This document shows, in pieces, positions 36,701-45,266 of a DNA stretch of 64,000 nt (its first letter is position 1; each line of letters begins with the position of its first letter). The notes beneath the pieces were generated by a model, which was not told the origin of the DNA, ran no database searches, and saw nothing but the letters and a program-made list of their open reading frames with translations. The DNA is from an uncultured bacterium. Its GTDB lineage: Bacteria; Bacillota; Clostridia; Lachnospirales; Lachnospiraceae. The DNA is taken from positions 1-64,000 of the forward strand of contig CAOKFN010000005.1 in NCBI GenBank assembly GCA_948467735.1. Reading direction: 5' to 3'. The position numbers and the translations under genes were made by a program.

Positions 36701-38806
36701 CCTTCGTTAAACAGGGTATTGTTCCCCTATACGCTGAATAAATTTGAAAATAACGGATTTACAAACAGCGCGGTAAATTATATTGCCGTAAAATCCACAT
36801 CAACCATCAGGGCCGAGAACGACGCGTTTAAGGATATGAAGATTCCTTACGGAAGCATCGCATGGCGCTGCGGAGAGAATACGCCGGCATACGATATCGG
36901 CGTGCTGTGGGGATTCGATGTGGGCCCCTTGGATATCGACAGATTTTATAAAGTTATTTTCAGATATTGGGATACCGAAAAAGGCGATTTTGTTCAGGTG
37001 GACGGGGAAGACCAGTATTCATCGGTAAGCGACGTGAAATTCCCCGTGGAGAAGGGCACGGAAGTGGAGATGCTTTTGGACGGTATCATGCAGAAGGCCA
37101 TTCTCAGCGACTGGTCTCTGTCTCAGTCCGAAAACGTATGGTTTTTCACGGCAGAGTACGCAAAGCCTCAGTGGACGGTTACTTATTATGATCCGAAGCA
37201 GAATGTGATCGTGGATACGAAAATCGTGGCAAACGGCCAGAATGCATCGCAGTTAGTGCCGCTGCCGGAAGGCGCCGTAGGATGGGTGTGTGCGGACGGA
37301 GATATCTCCAATGTTACGAAAGACTTGAACGCGACGGCGGATTACGGGACGGATCACACTTTGACGGTGCAGGGCGGAACCATGCAGGACGGCGCCACCT
37401 CCGGAAGCTTTACGGCGGGGACGAAAATTATCATTATTGCCGATACGCCTGCGGAGGGAAAGGAATTTGCATCATGGTCCAGTCTTCCGGATCTTGCGAA
37501 GGCCATATTGAGCACAACCAATCCTCAGACTGTATTTACCATGCCAAATGAGGATATTGTGGTGATAGCCAACTATCGTGATATCGGCAGCGGAGGAGGA
37601 GATGACGGTCCGGATTCTTCCAAGAGCTTTAATTTGACGGTGCGCGGCGGAAGCGGTTCCGGAACATATAAGGCAGGGGAGCAGATTATCATTACGGCGG
37701 ATCCCGCTCCGGAGGGCAAGTCTTTTAAAGAGTGGACTTATGTTCCGGCAGAGTTAACGATCATGGATAAGGCAAACGCTGAAACCGTTGTTACCATGCC
37801 CAGCAGCAATGTGGTAATTCTTGCAAATTATAAGGATGGCAGCGGCGGTGGTGGAAGCGGGGATGACAATGATCCTTCAAATCCTGACAACAGTAAACTG
37901 CATTCCCTGATTGTCCATAACGGAAATAATTCGGGAAGCTATCTGACCGGACAGCAGATTATCGTGGTTGCCAATGATCCTCCGGCGGGACAGCAGTTTA
38001 GCAGCTGGACAGTCAGCCCTGCGGATACGGTGGTGACGGATAAAGGTCTTTCCGCGATTGTCGTGACCATGCCGGATCACGATGTGGCGCTGGTAGCCAA
38101 TTACAAAGCGATTCCGACCGGTTCCGGCAATACCACCGGATCCGGCAACACTACGGGTACCAGTAATACCACCAACCGTCCCAGCAATAGCGGAAACACC
38201 AGCGGCGGCAGCTCGGTTGTCATTAATAAAAACGGCCTATCCAATACGGGCGTGGTCGAGGCTGTGATACACGGTTCTTCCGATAATTTCGTAGTAAAAA
38301 TATCGGAGGACAGCGCGGCAACGGAAGCGGTTTTGAAGGCGCTGCTGGCAGAATTCGGCAGTCTGGATAAAATTAAATATGTGCCGATGGACATTTCCCT
38401 TTATGATTCCACAGGAACCAGAAAGATTACGGATACCACGGGATTGTCCGTCACGCTTACGCTTCCCATTCCCGATTCCCTGATTCCTTATGCGGGCAAT
38501 AACAGGGTGGCAGGCGTGGTAAATGACAGGCTGGATAAGCGGTCCGTGAAATTTACGACCATTAACGGAGTATCCTGTGTTATATTTACGGCAGATCATT
38601 TTTCACCGTATGTAATTTATGTGGATACGGGCAAGGCATCGTCGTCGTCGGGAACCGTTTCGGACGATACGCCTAAGACGGGAGACGGAATTCATCCCAA
38701 GTGGTTCTTATCCATTGGACTGGCAAGCTTGTCCTTCGTAATGTTTATGCAGAAGGATAATAAAAAGTCAGGAAAGAAACAGAAGGCGATGGTGAAAGCA
38801 AGATAA
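33755..38806 (+). CDS. Giant BspA-like leucine-rich surface protein with sorting signal
   Basis: A 1683-residue secreted protein. A long basic signal peptide (KKKKRLKRSVRKTLGALFMA) ends near AAG at 48. LRR_5 (BspA-type) repeats of the form GDYAFYGAG ... IAEGAFKDC occur at about 285-460, 565-640 and 840-1040. Three repeats of roughly 85 residues (from about 1198, 1290 and 1380) have the divergent InlB B-repeat pattern: TVRGGSGSGTYKAGEQIIIT then VVILANYKD, joined by Gly/Asp linkers. A Ser/Thr/Gly/Asn spacer and a last beta domain lead to TPKTGD, a hydrophobic stretch and a basic tail. Likely the substrate of the adjacent sortase B. Predicted adhesin; ligand unknown. Confidence 0.92.
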   Translation: MAGTVKDVSNGRKKKKRLKRSVRKTLGALFMATALVVAAIPVENMQAAGENGVPRAGTSSVPNTEPPHVHTDSSADIPEITADDTIYTSKDKIYQFAYIEDNSGNPVAVITGYAGGYVEGNKLTIPSTMDAYRQYTITQGTTGGYAAVGQNGNFLFYRQRHEVLYNVGNYPTEGSYPNYPVYVEGKDVTNDKDEVIGRYYSEEWGDYLPCYLTDESQWINIKDAELYYDTTHDDGDAASTQFQAPAADALEANAIFKRAIDFKYQRIKDATVAYISNQYQDDSGNWQKVTAANPNKGVFAGASNVVTLELGPELQGIGDYAFYGAGIAQLNLSNGLNTIAEGAFKDCIRLTSISLDVNCPLKELGEMAFQGCTELTSFTLPWSVTQVGDSAFEGCTKITDINLCSEGRAADGTSSNMLTRLGVNVFKDCELLQSMTYPSGVGGEIYISTFEGCDSLQYICARNQNLTFVEDTGYFTFDDFKNMLGEGTKVNGEFYFEGFDISQIHTLAKDNCFAFSYLTRDDKGNYIKQDRYEITLPDVNGGSGMRNTFVVTSGHNLCGYTPEGNSPEIVVPTKIGPHVINSFDADVFSGKTNLQTVVIPNTVNSIGERAFQGCNNLSNVVFDGYGSTSNITIGTDAFKTQVGNSALTPAENQKLHFTGPISAGFGAYQYAMNAANAYTNGNQNADYIIYYSGWPQNLEVQYNQSTGLSELINYPALHELSSYDSNTYKYLALPGTKTGTADSEYEKAMKSAYASYQSGSMTPNEQAIVDAAVNLVIPEGVQSIKEGLIKSKEESASAGGAAGPVMKTVTAQSLTSITSPQETGNGSIDPLHPGTFAGCENLSSITLNSVTYSDGTTAGITEVGDHAFLNCKGLTQAALPETVAKMGVTPFFGCDKLNFVNFQNNPNFACEKSIIYGPAEDGTEKGRLVECLQGRTQGYVENTELTGVTELGKDAFKATNVFEVDMSDSKIAVVPEGAFADTPSLNRVLFPYTLNKFENNGFTNSAVNYIAVKSTSTIRAENDAFKDMKIPYGSIAWRCGENTPAYDIGVLWGFDVGPLDIDRFYKVIFRYWDTEKGDFVQVDGEDQYSSVSDVKFPVEKGTEVEMLLDGIMQKAILSDWSLSQSENVWFFTAEYAKPQWTVTYYDPKQNVIVDTKIVANGQNASQLVPLPEGAVGWVCADGDISNVTKDLNATADYGTDHTLTVQGGTMQDGATSGSFTAGTKIIIIADTPAEGKEFASWSSLPDLAKAILSTTNPQTVFTMPNEDIVVIANYRDIGSGGGDDGPDSSKSFNLTVRGGSGSGTYKAGEQIIITADPAPEGKSFKEWTYVPAELTIMDKANAETVVTMPSSNVVILANYKDGSGGGGSGDDNDPSNPDNSKLHSLIVHNGNNSGSYLTGQQIIVVANDPPAGQQFSSWTVSPADTVVTDKGLSAIVVTMPDHDVALVANYKAIPTGSGNTTGSGNTTGTSNTTNRPSNSGNTSGGSSVVINKNGLSNTGVVEAVIHGSSDNFVVKISEDSAATEAVLKALLAEFGSLDKIKYVPMDISLYDSTGTRKITDTTGLSVTLTLPIPDSLIPYAGNNRVAGVVNDRLDKRSVKFTTINGVSCVIFTADHFSPYVIYVDTGKASSSSGTVSDDTPKTGDGIHPKWFLSIGLASLSFVMFMQKDNKKSGKKQKAMVKAR

Positions 38807-38841
38807 AGATGGTTTTCATGAGATGAAAAGCTTTTAAAATT

Positions 38842-38872
38842 CATGGCGTGTGGCAGTATGCCATGCGCCATG
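38842..38872 (+). terminator. Hairpin between the two surface-protein genes
   Basis: A 14-bp imperfect stem, CATGGCGTGTGGCA with TGCCATGCGCCATG, around the 3-nt loop GTA. No T-run follows, so it may pause or partly stop transcription. Between 38898 and 38962 two near-copies of GAGCGYGA...CGTATAT occur 45 bp apart. Confidence 0.45.
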
Positions 38873-39033
38873 TGTAATTTATGGCAATAGAATTTCTGCG
38901 GAGCGCGATTTCTGCCGTATATGAGGTAAAATTCTTCCAGAGCGTGAATTTTATCGTATATCGACGGAATTTTCCCGAAGTGTGGATTCTATTATTTCAA
39001 TTTTCTATTGACGCAGTATCATGGGGGATAAGT

Positions 39034-41244
39034 ATGAATAGAAGACAAAATCAAAATCTAAGAAGGAAAAGGCCTGTTCTGGGGATATTGATGATTGCGA
39101 TGGCGCTGATTATCATGCAGATTCCGGTGATGGAGGCAGATGCGGCATACAGTGTGGATTTTAAGATGAATGGAAATACACTGGTAAAATATCGGGGACC
39201 GGATAAAAACGTGACGATTCCGGATACGGTGGAAGTTATCGGGCGTGGCGCTTTTGAGGACAATACCAATGTTGAACTGGTGGTGGTGCCTGCTTCCGTG
39301 AAACGGATCGACCCTTACGCCTTTTGGGGATGTGAAAATCTGGATACGGTGGTTCTGGGAAAAGGCTTAACGGAGGTGGGAGATTATGCTTTTGCGGGCT
39401 GTAAGGGCCTGAAACAGATGACGATACCCGCCAACATCACTTCCATCGGTATTCAAGCCTTTGCGGATTGCGTCAATATGACGGACATAGGCATTCCCGT
39501 GGAAACCGTGAAAATACATGAGACGGCCTTTGACGGCTGTTATCGTCTCACCATACATGCGGAAGAATACAGTGTGGCGGAGGATTATGCCAAGGCCTTT
39601 TATGAGCGTCAGAAGGATATGGCGGGATATGAGGAGGGGACGGGCAATGAGCCGTCCGACCCTGACGCGCCTGTATCCACGCCTGTACCCACACCCGTTC
39701 CGGGAGTTACGCTGGGTACGACCCAGATTGTTGGGAATGCGGCGGTATTCTTGATGGATGGAAGCATTCTTCCGGTGTATGAGGGGAATCCCAGATCGGA
39801 AAACGACGCCCATCCCCTTGCCAGTCTGACAGGAAGCGGAAGTATCCCGAAATATACCATTGTGGATGGAGAGATCATAGCGGATCAGGCATATTATCAG
39901 AACAATGGATTGGGCGAGGTGATTCTTCCGGAGGGGATAAAAGAAGTGGGCCAATTTTCTTTTGCCAGAAGCTCTATGACGGGAGTAACGGTACCGCAGG
40001 GTACCGAGAGAATTGACTACGGCGCTTTTTACCATTGTACTTCGCTGGAGAGAGTAACGCTTCCGGATACGATTAGGTATGTGGAGCCCAAGGCGTTTTC
40101 CTACACCCCTTGGGTGGAAAATTTCTTGTCGGGAAGGACAGGAAACGGCGATTTCTTAATAGAAGGCGGGGTACTGATTGCCTATCGGGGAAATTATCAA
40201 AATGTGGCGGTTCCTGAAGGAGTGCGTGTGATTGCGGCGGAAGCTTTTCGGAACCATACAGAGATAAAAAGCGTTACCCTGCCGGAGAGTCTTCTTGTCA
40301 TCGGAGAAGGTGCGTTTGAGGATTGTAATCAGCTTAGGAAGGTTACTTTCGGACAGAATGTGGAGGAAATCAAAGACAGAGCTTTTTCCGGCGTCAGCAG
40401 TTTATTTAGAAATGTGTCCCTGCCTTCATCGGTAAAAAAACTGGGCCTTAAGGCATTTGCCAATATGTGGATTACGTATGAAGGAGAAACGCCGGAGCAG
40501 ACCTATGAAGTTTCTGCCACAAGGCTATCCAACGACACTTATCGCGTATACGGAAATCTGGATGTGGGAGCGCCCGGAGTAACGACGGTTGGTCTGGAGG
40601 GGGCGGAGGCCTCTCTGGAAGGAGCCGACAAGAGCTATACGCTGACCATTGAGGAATTGGCGGAGAGCAGCGAAATGGAAGCTGCCTGTCAGCGGGCATT
40701 TCAGGAATCACTGCCGGAAAATCGTGTGTTATATCGCATGACCCTGACGGATGCCAGCGGTATTCCTCTAACAAAGCTGGGAACACAGGCGTTAACAGTG
40801 ACTTTTCCGGTGCCGGAGGCTCTGCGGGGGCAGAATCTAAGGCTTCTGGCCTTGGACAGAAACGGACAGGTGGAAGCTGCAGCAGTGGAATCTACGGCCG
40901 TGAACGGCGTGGAAGTTCTTCGGTTTCAGACGAATTATTTGTCACAATTTGCTGTTTATGGGATTGGGGCGGACGCGGCTGTGCTTTCGGAGGATGTGGC
41001 AATGAATCATCTCAGCGCGGGGCCTGACGATAGAATGCCGGAGGATTCGGCGCTTTCCGGAGGGCGGCAGCCGGAGGGCGTGAAAACGCTTTCCGAGGAG
41101 CAGCTTCCGAATACTGCGGAAACGCTTTCCGAGGGAAATACGGCGCAATTAGGAGGGCTGATTTTTGCAGGCAGCGTTCTGGCGGCGACAGGATTGATTC
41201 TTTTGACAGCGGCAGGCATAAAGAAAAAACAGACGCTGCGCTGA
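39034..41244 (+). CDS. BspA-like leucine-rich surface protein with LPXTA-type sorting signal
   Basis: A 736-residue secreted protein. The signal peptide (RRKRPVLGILMIAMALIIM) ends at ADAA near 38. LRR_5 repeats: IGRGAFEDNTN, PYAFWGCENLD, GDYAFAGCKGL and IGIQAFADCVN in residues 60-150; a Pro/Thr linker (DAPVSTPVPTPVPG) at about 205-220; more repeats at 290-470. A beta domain with QTNYLSQFAVYGI follows, like the C-terminal domain of the larger neighbour. The end is QLPNTAETL, a hydrophobic helix and GIKKKQTLR. The motif LPNTA differs from TPKTG of the neighbour. ATG 39034 follows GGGGGATAAGT. Confidence 0.9.
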   Translation: MNRRQNQNLRRKRPVLGILMIAMALIIMQIPVMEADAAYSVDFKMNGNTLVKYRGPDKNVTIPDTVEVIGRGAFEDNTNVELVVVPASVKRIDPYAFWGCENLDTVVLGKGLTEVGDYAFAGCKGLKQMTIPANITSIGIQAFADCVNMTDIGIPVETVKIHETAFDGCYRLTIHAEEYSVAEDYAKAFYERQKDMAGYEEGTGNEPSDPDAPVSTPVPTPVPGVTLGTTQIVGNAAVFLMDGSILPVYEGNPRSENDAHPLASLTGSGSIPKYTIVDGEIIADQAYYQNNGLGEVILPEGIKEVGQFSFARSSMTGVTVPQGTERIDYGAFYHCTSLERVTLPDTIRYVEPKAFSYTPWVENFLSGRTGNGDFLIEGGVLIAYRGNYQNVAVPEGVRVIAAEAFRNHTEIKSVTLPESLLVIGEGAFEDCNQLRKVTFGQNVEEIKDRAFSGVSSLFRNVSLPSSVKKLGLKAFANMWITYEGETPEQTYEVSATRLSNDTYRVYGNLDVGAPGVTTVGLEGAEASLEGADKSYTLTIEELAESSEMEAACQRAFQESLPENRVLYRMTLTDASGIPLTKLGTQALTVTFPVPEALRGQNLRLLALDRNGQVEAAAVESTAVNGVEVLRFQTNYLSQFAVYGIGADAAVLSEDVAMNHLSAGPDDRMPEDSALSGGRQPEGVKTLSEEQLPNTAETLSEGNTAQLGGLIFAGSVLAATGLILLTAAGIKKKQTLR

Positions 41245-41277
41245 ATGTTAGGCGATCTGGTTCCTATGAACATCAAG

Positions 41278-41325
41278 AAGTTCTCGGCATACAATGAACT
41301 AAAGTATATGCCGGGAACTTTTTTA
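41278..41325 (+). terminator. Terminator after the surface-protein locus
   Basis: AAGTTCTCGGCATAC (41278-41292) pairs with GTATATGCCGGGAACTT (41304-41320) apart from a 2-nt bulge; TTTTTT follows. The start codon of the subtilase lies 3 bp beyond this signal. Confidence 0.8.
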
Positions 41326-41327
41326 TT

Positions 41328-42233
41328 ATGCAGCGTGTGAGAGATTTGGTGGCAGGAAATTTTCAAAGCGGATTGGATGGGAGCGGCGTGACGATTGCGG
41401 TGCTTGATACCGGAATGAGCGGACACCCGGATTTAATGGGAAGAGCAGTGTGTTTCCGTGATTTTGTAGGTCACAGAAATCTAATATATGACAATAATGG
41501 GCATGGGACCCATATATGCGGGATTCTTTGCGGAAGCGGCAGATTGTCCGCAGGACAATATCGGGGCATGGCGCCCGGAGCCAAACTGGTGGTGGGAAAG
41601 GTTTTGGATGAAAAGGGAGATGGATGCACGGAAACCATGCTGGAAGGGCTGAACTGGGTTTTGCAGATGAAAGGGAAGTATCGAATTAAAATTCTGAATA
41701 TATCCATTGGCATCGGAGATTTGGATGAGTGGGAGAAGGAGAGGGCGCTGAGGGACAAAATCGAAGAAGTCTGGGAGAGCGGCATCCTTGTGGTCTGCGC
41801 GGCAGGGAATAAGGGACCGGGCGACAACACAATATCCTCCGTGGGGAGAAGCATTCGGGTGGTAACAGTGGGATGCCATGACGGAAGTTATGCAAAGAAT
41901 CAATCCGGAAGATGTGAGACTTATTCCGGAAGAGGAATTTCAGGGAGCCCTGTGCGCAAACCGGATTTGGTGGCGCCGGGGACGGATATCGTTTCCTGCA
42001 ATGCAAATTATCGCGGTTTTACCGGTAAAAACAAAAATGCCTATATTGCCAAAAGCGGCACATCCATGGCAACACCTGTGGTATCGGGGGCGGCAGCATT
42101 GGTATTTCAAAAATATCCGGATATGACAAACGAAAAGTGCAAGCAGAAGCTTCAGTTTTCAGCCACGGATTTAGGCATTCCATGGAATCAGCAGGGCTGG
42201 GGAATGCTGAATGTGGAACGCCTATTATTATGA
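41328..42233 (+). CDS. Subtilisin-family serine protease without signal peptide
   Basis: A 301-residue S8 protease limited to the catalytic domain. The triad is complete: Asp in IAVLDTGMSGHPDL (near residue 27), His in NGHGTHICGIL (near 60), Ser in KSGTSMATPVVSGAAAL (near 245). There is no signal peptide or propeptide, as in intracellular AprX-type enzymes. The ATG at 41328 touches the T-run of the preceding terminator and has no Shine-Dalgarno sequence; a later start such as TTG or GTG around 41346 is possible but would trim the domain edge. It could process cytoplasmic or spore proteins. It converges with the kinase gene, one base apart. Confidence 0.9.
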   Translation: MQRVRDLVAGNFQSGLDGSGVTIAVLDTGMSGHPDLMGRAVCFRDFVGHRNLIYDNNGHGTHICGILCGSGRLSAGQYRGMAPGAKLVVGKVLDEKGDGCTETMLEGLNWVLQMKGKYRIKILNISIGIGDLDEWEKERALRDKIEEVWESGILVVCAAGNKGPGDNTISSVGRSIRVVTVGCHDGSYAKNQSGRCETYSGRGISGSPVRKPDLVAPGTDIVSCNANYRGFTGKNKNAYIAKSGTSMATPVVSGAAALVFQKYPDMTNEKCKQKLQFSATDLGIPWNQQGWGMLNVERLLL

Positions 42234-42234
42234 T

Positions 42235-44826
42235 TTATTGTAAAAACTTTTCCAGCTGTTTGGCAATCTCCTGTACGTCGATGGGTTTTGCAATATGAGC
42301 GTTCATGCCGCATTCCAGACATTTCTGAATGTCTTCGGAGAATGCGTCCGCGGTCATGGCAATGATGGGGATGGCCTTGGCGTCGTCCCGCTCCAGTGAC
42401 CGTATTGCCTGAGTCGCCTGATAGCCGTTCATGAGAGGCATTCGGATATCCATTAGGATGGCGTCATAGCTGCCTTCAGGAGATTTTTGGAATTTTTCCA
42501 CGCAAATCTGGCCGTTTTCCGCCCATTCCAGTTCCAGCCCCAGACCGGATAATAATTCCTTTGCAATTTCCCAGTTGATGTCGTTGTCTTCGGCAAGCAG
42601 GATATGCCTGCCTTTTAAGCTGACATTTCTGCTTGAGGAGATATCGTTTTGAGCTTCGGCAGCGGATAAATCCTTATTGGAAATGACAAATGGCCGCAGT
42701 CCGTAGTATAATGTGGATTTGAAAAGCGGTTTTGAGATAAATCCGGTGACGCCGGCTTCTCTTGCCTCGGTTTCGATTTCGTTCCAATCATAGGCAGAGA
42801 TAAGCAGGATAGGAATATCGCTGCCATAACGTGAACGGATTTCGCGTGTGGCAGTGATGCCGTTCATATCGGGAAGCTTCCAGTCCAGAAGGATAATTTG
42901 ATAATCCGCCTGCTGTCTGTGATGTTCCTCTATCATGGAGAGGGCGGTTTCGGCGTCCAGACACCAATCCGCTGTGAGGCCGATGGATTTCAAAGAGTCC
43001 ACCGTGCTTTCGCACAGCTGTACATTATCGTCTACCACAAGCGCGTTCCGCTGTGGCAGTATCATTTCTGTCTCCGTTACCTCCGCTTTCTGCAAATCTA
43101 ATGTGATATGGAATTCACTTCCCCGACCCGGTTCGCTTTCCACAGTTATAGTACCGCCCATTGCGTCCACTATGTACTTTGTGATGGCCATTCCTAAGCC
43201 GGAGCCTTCTGTCTTCTGCACGCGGGTATTATCTTCCCGGGTAAAGGATTCAAATATTTTCGCCATGTATTCTTTGGTCATGCCGATGCCGTTGTCTTTT
43301 ACTATGACATGGGTGCGGATATGGGAGTCACCTTTCGGGGAGGCCTCCTGCCACATGGAAACATGGATGGTTCCCTCTTCCGGAGTGAATTTAACGGCGT
43401 TGCCCAGAAGATTAATCAGAACCTGATTTAAACGCACACTGTCGCAGCAAACATTTTCCGTTGTAATATCATGAATAAATATATTGAACTGCTGACGCTT
43501 TGACTTAATCTGGGGCTGGGCAATATTCACGATGCTGTCCATCACCTCCCGCAGAGAGACCTGATCCACATTCAGGGTCATTTTGCCGCTCTCAATCTTG
43601 GACATATCCAGCACATCATTGATCAGCCCTAAGAGATGCTTGCTGGAAAGGGTGATTTTTTTCAGACAGTTCTGTATGGAATCCCGATTGTCAATATTGG
43701 CGGAAGCGATGGCAGTCATGCCCACAATGGCGTTCATGGGAGTGCGGATGTCATGACTCATATTTGAGAGGAACTCGCTTTTGGCCTTGTTGGCCCGCTC
43801 GGCGGCTCTGCGCGCTTCTTCTGCCTCTCTTCCCGCCTCAGCAAGCTCCGCCATCTGCTTTCTGGATATTTTGACATATTGATAGAAAATAAGCGCCAAT
43901 GCCAGTACGGCAATGAAGGAGACAATATATACCATGCGGCTCCATTGGCTGCCCATATTCTTGACCACCGCAGTCAAGTCGTCATAGGGCATAATTGTCA
44001 CCAAATACCATTCGCTGTGGGACAGACTGGTACAGTATATGTGGCGGCGTGCTTTGGGGCCTTCGAGAATTGCGGAATAATCCGTATTATTTTCCATGGC
44101 AGTTATCAGAGAATCTATGTATTGTTCCGCATTTTCGGTCTCGCTGCCGAAGAGGGAGCTGAGCTGGTCAAAATAGGATTCGCCCATCACATTGCTGCTG
44201 CGAACCACAAAACTGCCGTTTTTGCGGATAATGTATGAGGAGACAAGGGAATTATCCGAGGCCAAAAAGAGGATCCTGCTCATGTCCTCCGAAGAAATGC
44301 CTGCAACCAATGCGGTGCTTTTGCGGCCGTCCGACATTGCGCAGCTGTAGGGAACGCCAAAAAGGATGATGCCCTTTCCGTCCGCGTCCACCCCGGCGGC
44401 GACTTTGGTCTGGCTGTTAGTGAGGCTTTTTAAGAAAGGATCCGGATCAACCGCCTTCACTTGGCTGCCGTAAATCATCTCAAAACTGCCGTCGGCCGAA
44501 TAAAGGGCAAGATATTGGAAGCCTCTTGCCGTAGCATGATAAGCCAGATTGCTTGGCAGTCTGTCAGGTTCGCCGCCGGGTATTTCGGGTGGGAGAGTAG
44601 CTATGATAGCACTGAGCTGAGAGATGCGAAAGTCAATGGTCGTTTCATAGTGCAGGGTAATTTGTTCGTTCATGCCCGTCATATAAAGCTTGCCCACTTC
44701 TTCAATGGTTTCTTCGCTTTTTTTGTTCATAAATCCTGCCAGCAGTGAAAAAAGAATTACGATCAGGGCGCTTGTCCCCAGCAGGCTCAGGGCAAGCTTG
44801 TAAAGTTGTTTGTTCTGTGATGGCAC
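42235..44826 (-). CDS. Hybrid sensor histidine kinase with two receiver domains
   Basis: An 863-residue membrane protein. Helices at 11-31 and 298-315 flank an extracellular sensor domain of Cache type. A coiled coil (322-350) leads to the HisKA box FLSNMSHDIRTP with His358. The ATPase domain has the N box NLLGNAVKF (472-480), DNGIGM (511) and GSGLGM (541). Two receivers follow, with phospho-acceptor Asp648 (LLDWKLPDMNG) and Asp793 (LMDIRMPLMNG). There is no histidine phosphotransfer domain and no DNA-binding output, so a separate Hpt or regulator must exist elsewhere. Its convergent place beside the surface-protein locus does not prove a link. Confidence 0.93.
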   Translation of the reverse strand: MPSQNKQLYKLALSLLGTSALIVILFSLLAGFMNKKSEETIEEVGKLYMTGMNEQITLHYETTIDFRISQLSAIIATLPPEIPGGEPDRLPSNLAYHATARGFQYLALYSADGSFEMIYGSQVKAVDPDPFLKSLTNSQTKVAAGVDADGKGIILFGVPYSCAMSDGRKSTALVAGISSEDMSRILFLASDNSLVSSYIIRKNGSFVVRSSNVMGESYFDQLSSLFGSETENAEQYIDSLITAMENNTDYSAILEGPKARRHIYCTSLSHSEWYLVTIMPYDDLTAVVKNMGSQWSRMVYIVSFIAVLALALIFYQYVKISRKQMAELAEAGREAEEARRAAERANKAKSEFLSNMSHDIRTPMNAIVGMTAIASANIDNRDSIQNCLKKITLSSKHLLGLINDVLDMSKIESGKMTLNVDQVSLREVMDSIVNIAQPQIKSKRQQFNIFIHDITTENVCCDSVRLNQVLINLLGNAVKFTPEEGTIHVSMWQEASPKGDSHIRTHVIVKDNGIGMTKEYMAKIFESFTREDNTRVQKTEGSGLGMAITKYIVDAMGGTITVESEPGRGSEFHITLDLQKAEVTETEMILPQRNALVVDDNVQLCESTVDSLKSIGLTADWCLDAETALSMIEEHHRQQADYQIILLDWKLPDMNGITATREIRSRYGSDIPILLISAYDWNEIETEAREAGVTGFISKPLFKSTLYYGLRPFVISNKDLSAAEAQNDISSSRNVSLKGRHILLAEDNDINWEIAKELLSGLGLELEWAENGQICVEKFQKSPEGSYDAILMDIRMPLMNGYQATQAIRSLERDDAKAIPIIAMTADAFSEDIQKCLECGMNAHIAKPIDVQEIAKQLEKFLQ

Positions 44827-45015
44827 TTTTTAGTCAATCCTCCTAATTCATTGCCGCGAGTGACAATTTTGCCGCTTTGGCCGGCTTCATTCCATGTAAA
44901 AATATGATAAAAAATACATGATGTTTCTGTTTTATTGTAGCAGATTTTAAACCATGCTGCAAGAAAAAACATTAAGAGAAAATGGACGAAAGGGTATTTC
45001 GGCGAATCATGTAAA

Positions 45016-45111
45016 TTGCGTGATGGGGGGGTATATTATGTGGTGATCGCGTTCCTTGTCCGGAAATTGAGACGGACCGCCCCGGCGGAAGCGCTGAAAA
45101 ACAGGGAATAG
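45016..45111 (+). pseudogene. Remnant of an ABC-transporter permease C-terminus (FtsX-like)
   Basis: The frame GVYYVVIAFLVRKLRR then TAPAEALKNRE and a stop resembles the last helix and basic tail of FtsX/MacB-type permeases, whose ends read (R/K)LRRxxPxEALR. No upstream part of such a gene remains. The rest of the 440-bp gap up to 45266 holds no gene. Confidence 0.4.
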
Positions 45112-45266
45112 CCTGAATAAATTTTTCCAAATCCGTCCATATTGAACAGTGAAAAGAGGACGTCTGGGCGCCCGTATTCAAAAAGACCGCCATAATGTTC
45201 GGACGGGGCGCCAAATTGTGCGATCACAATGAAAGGAGACAGATTTCCAAATCTCAGGAGGGTTAT

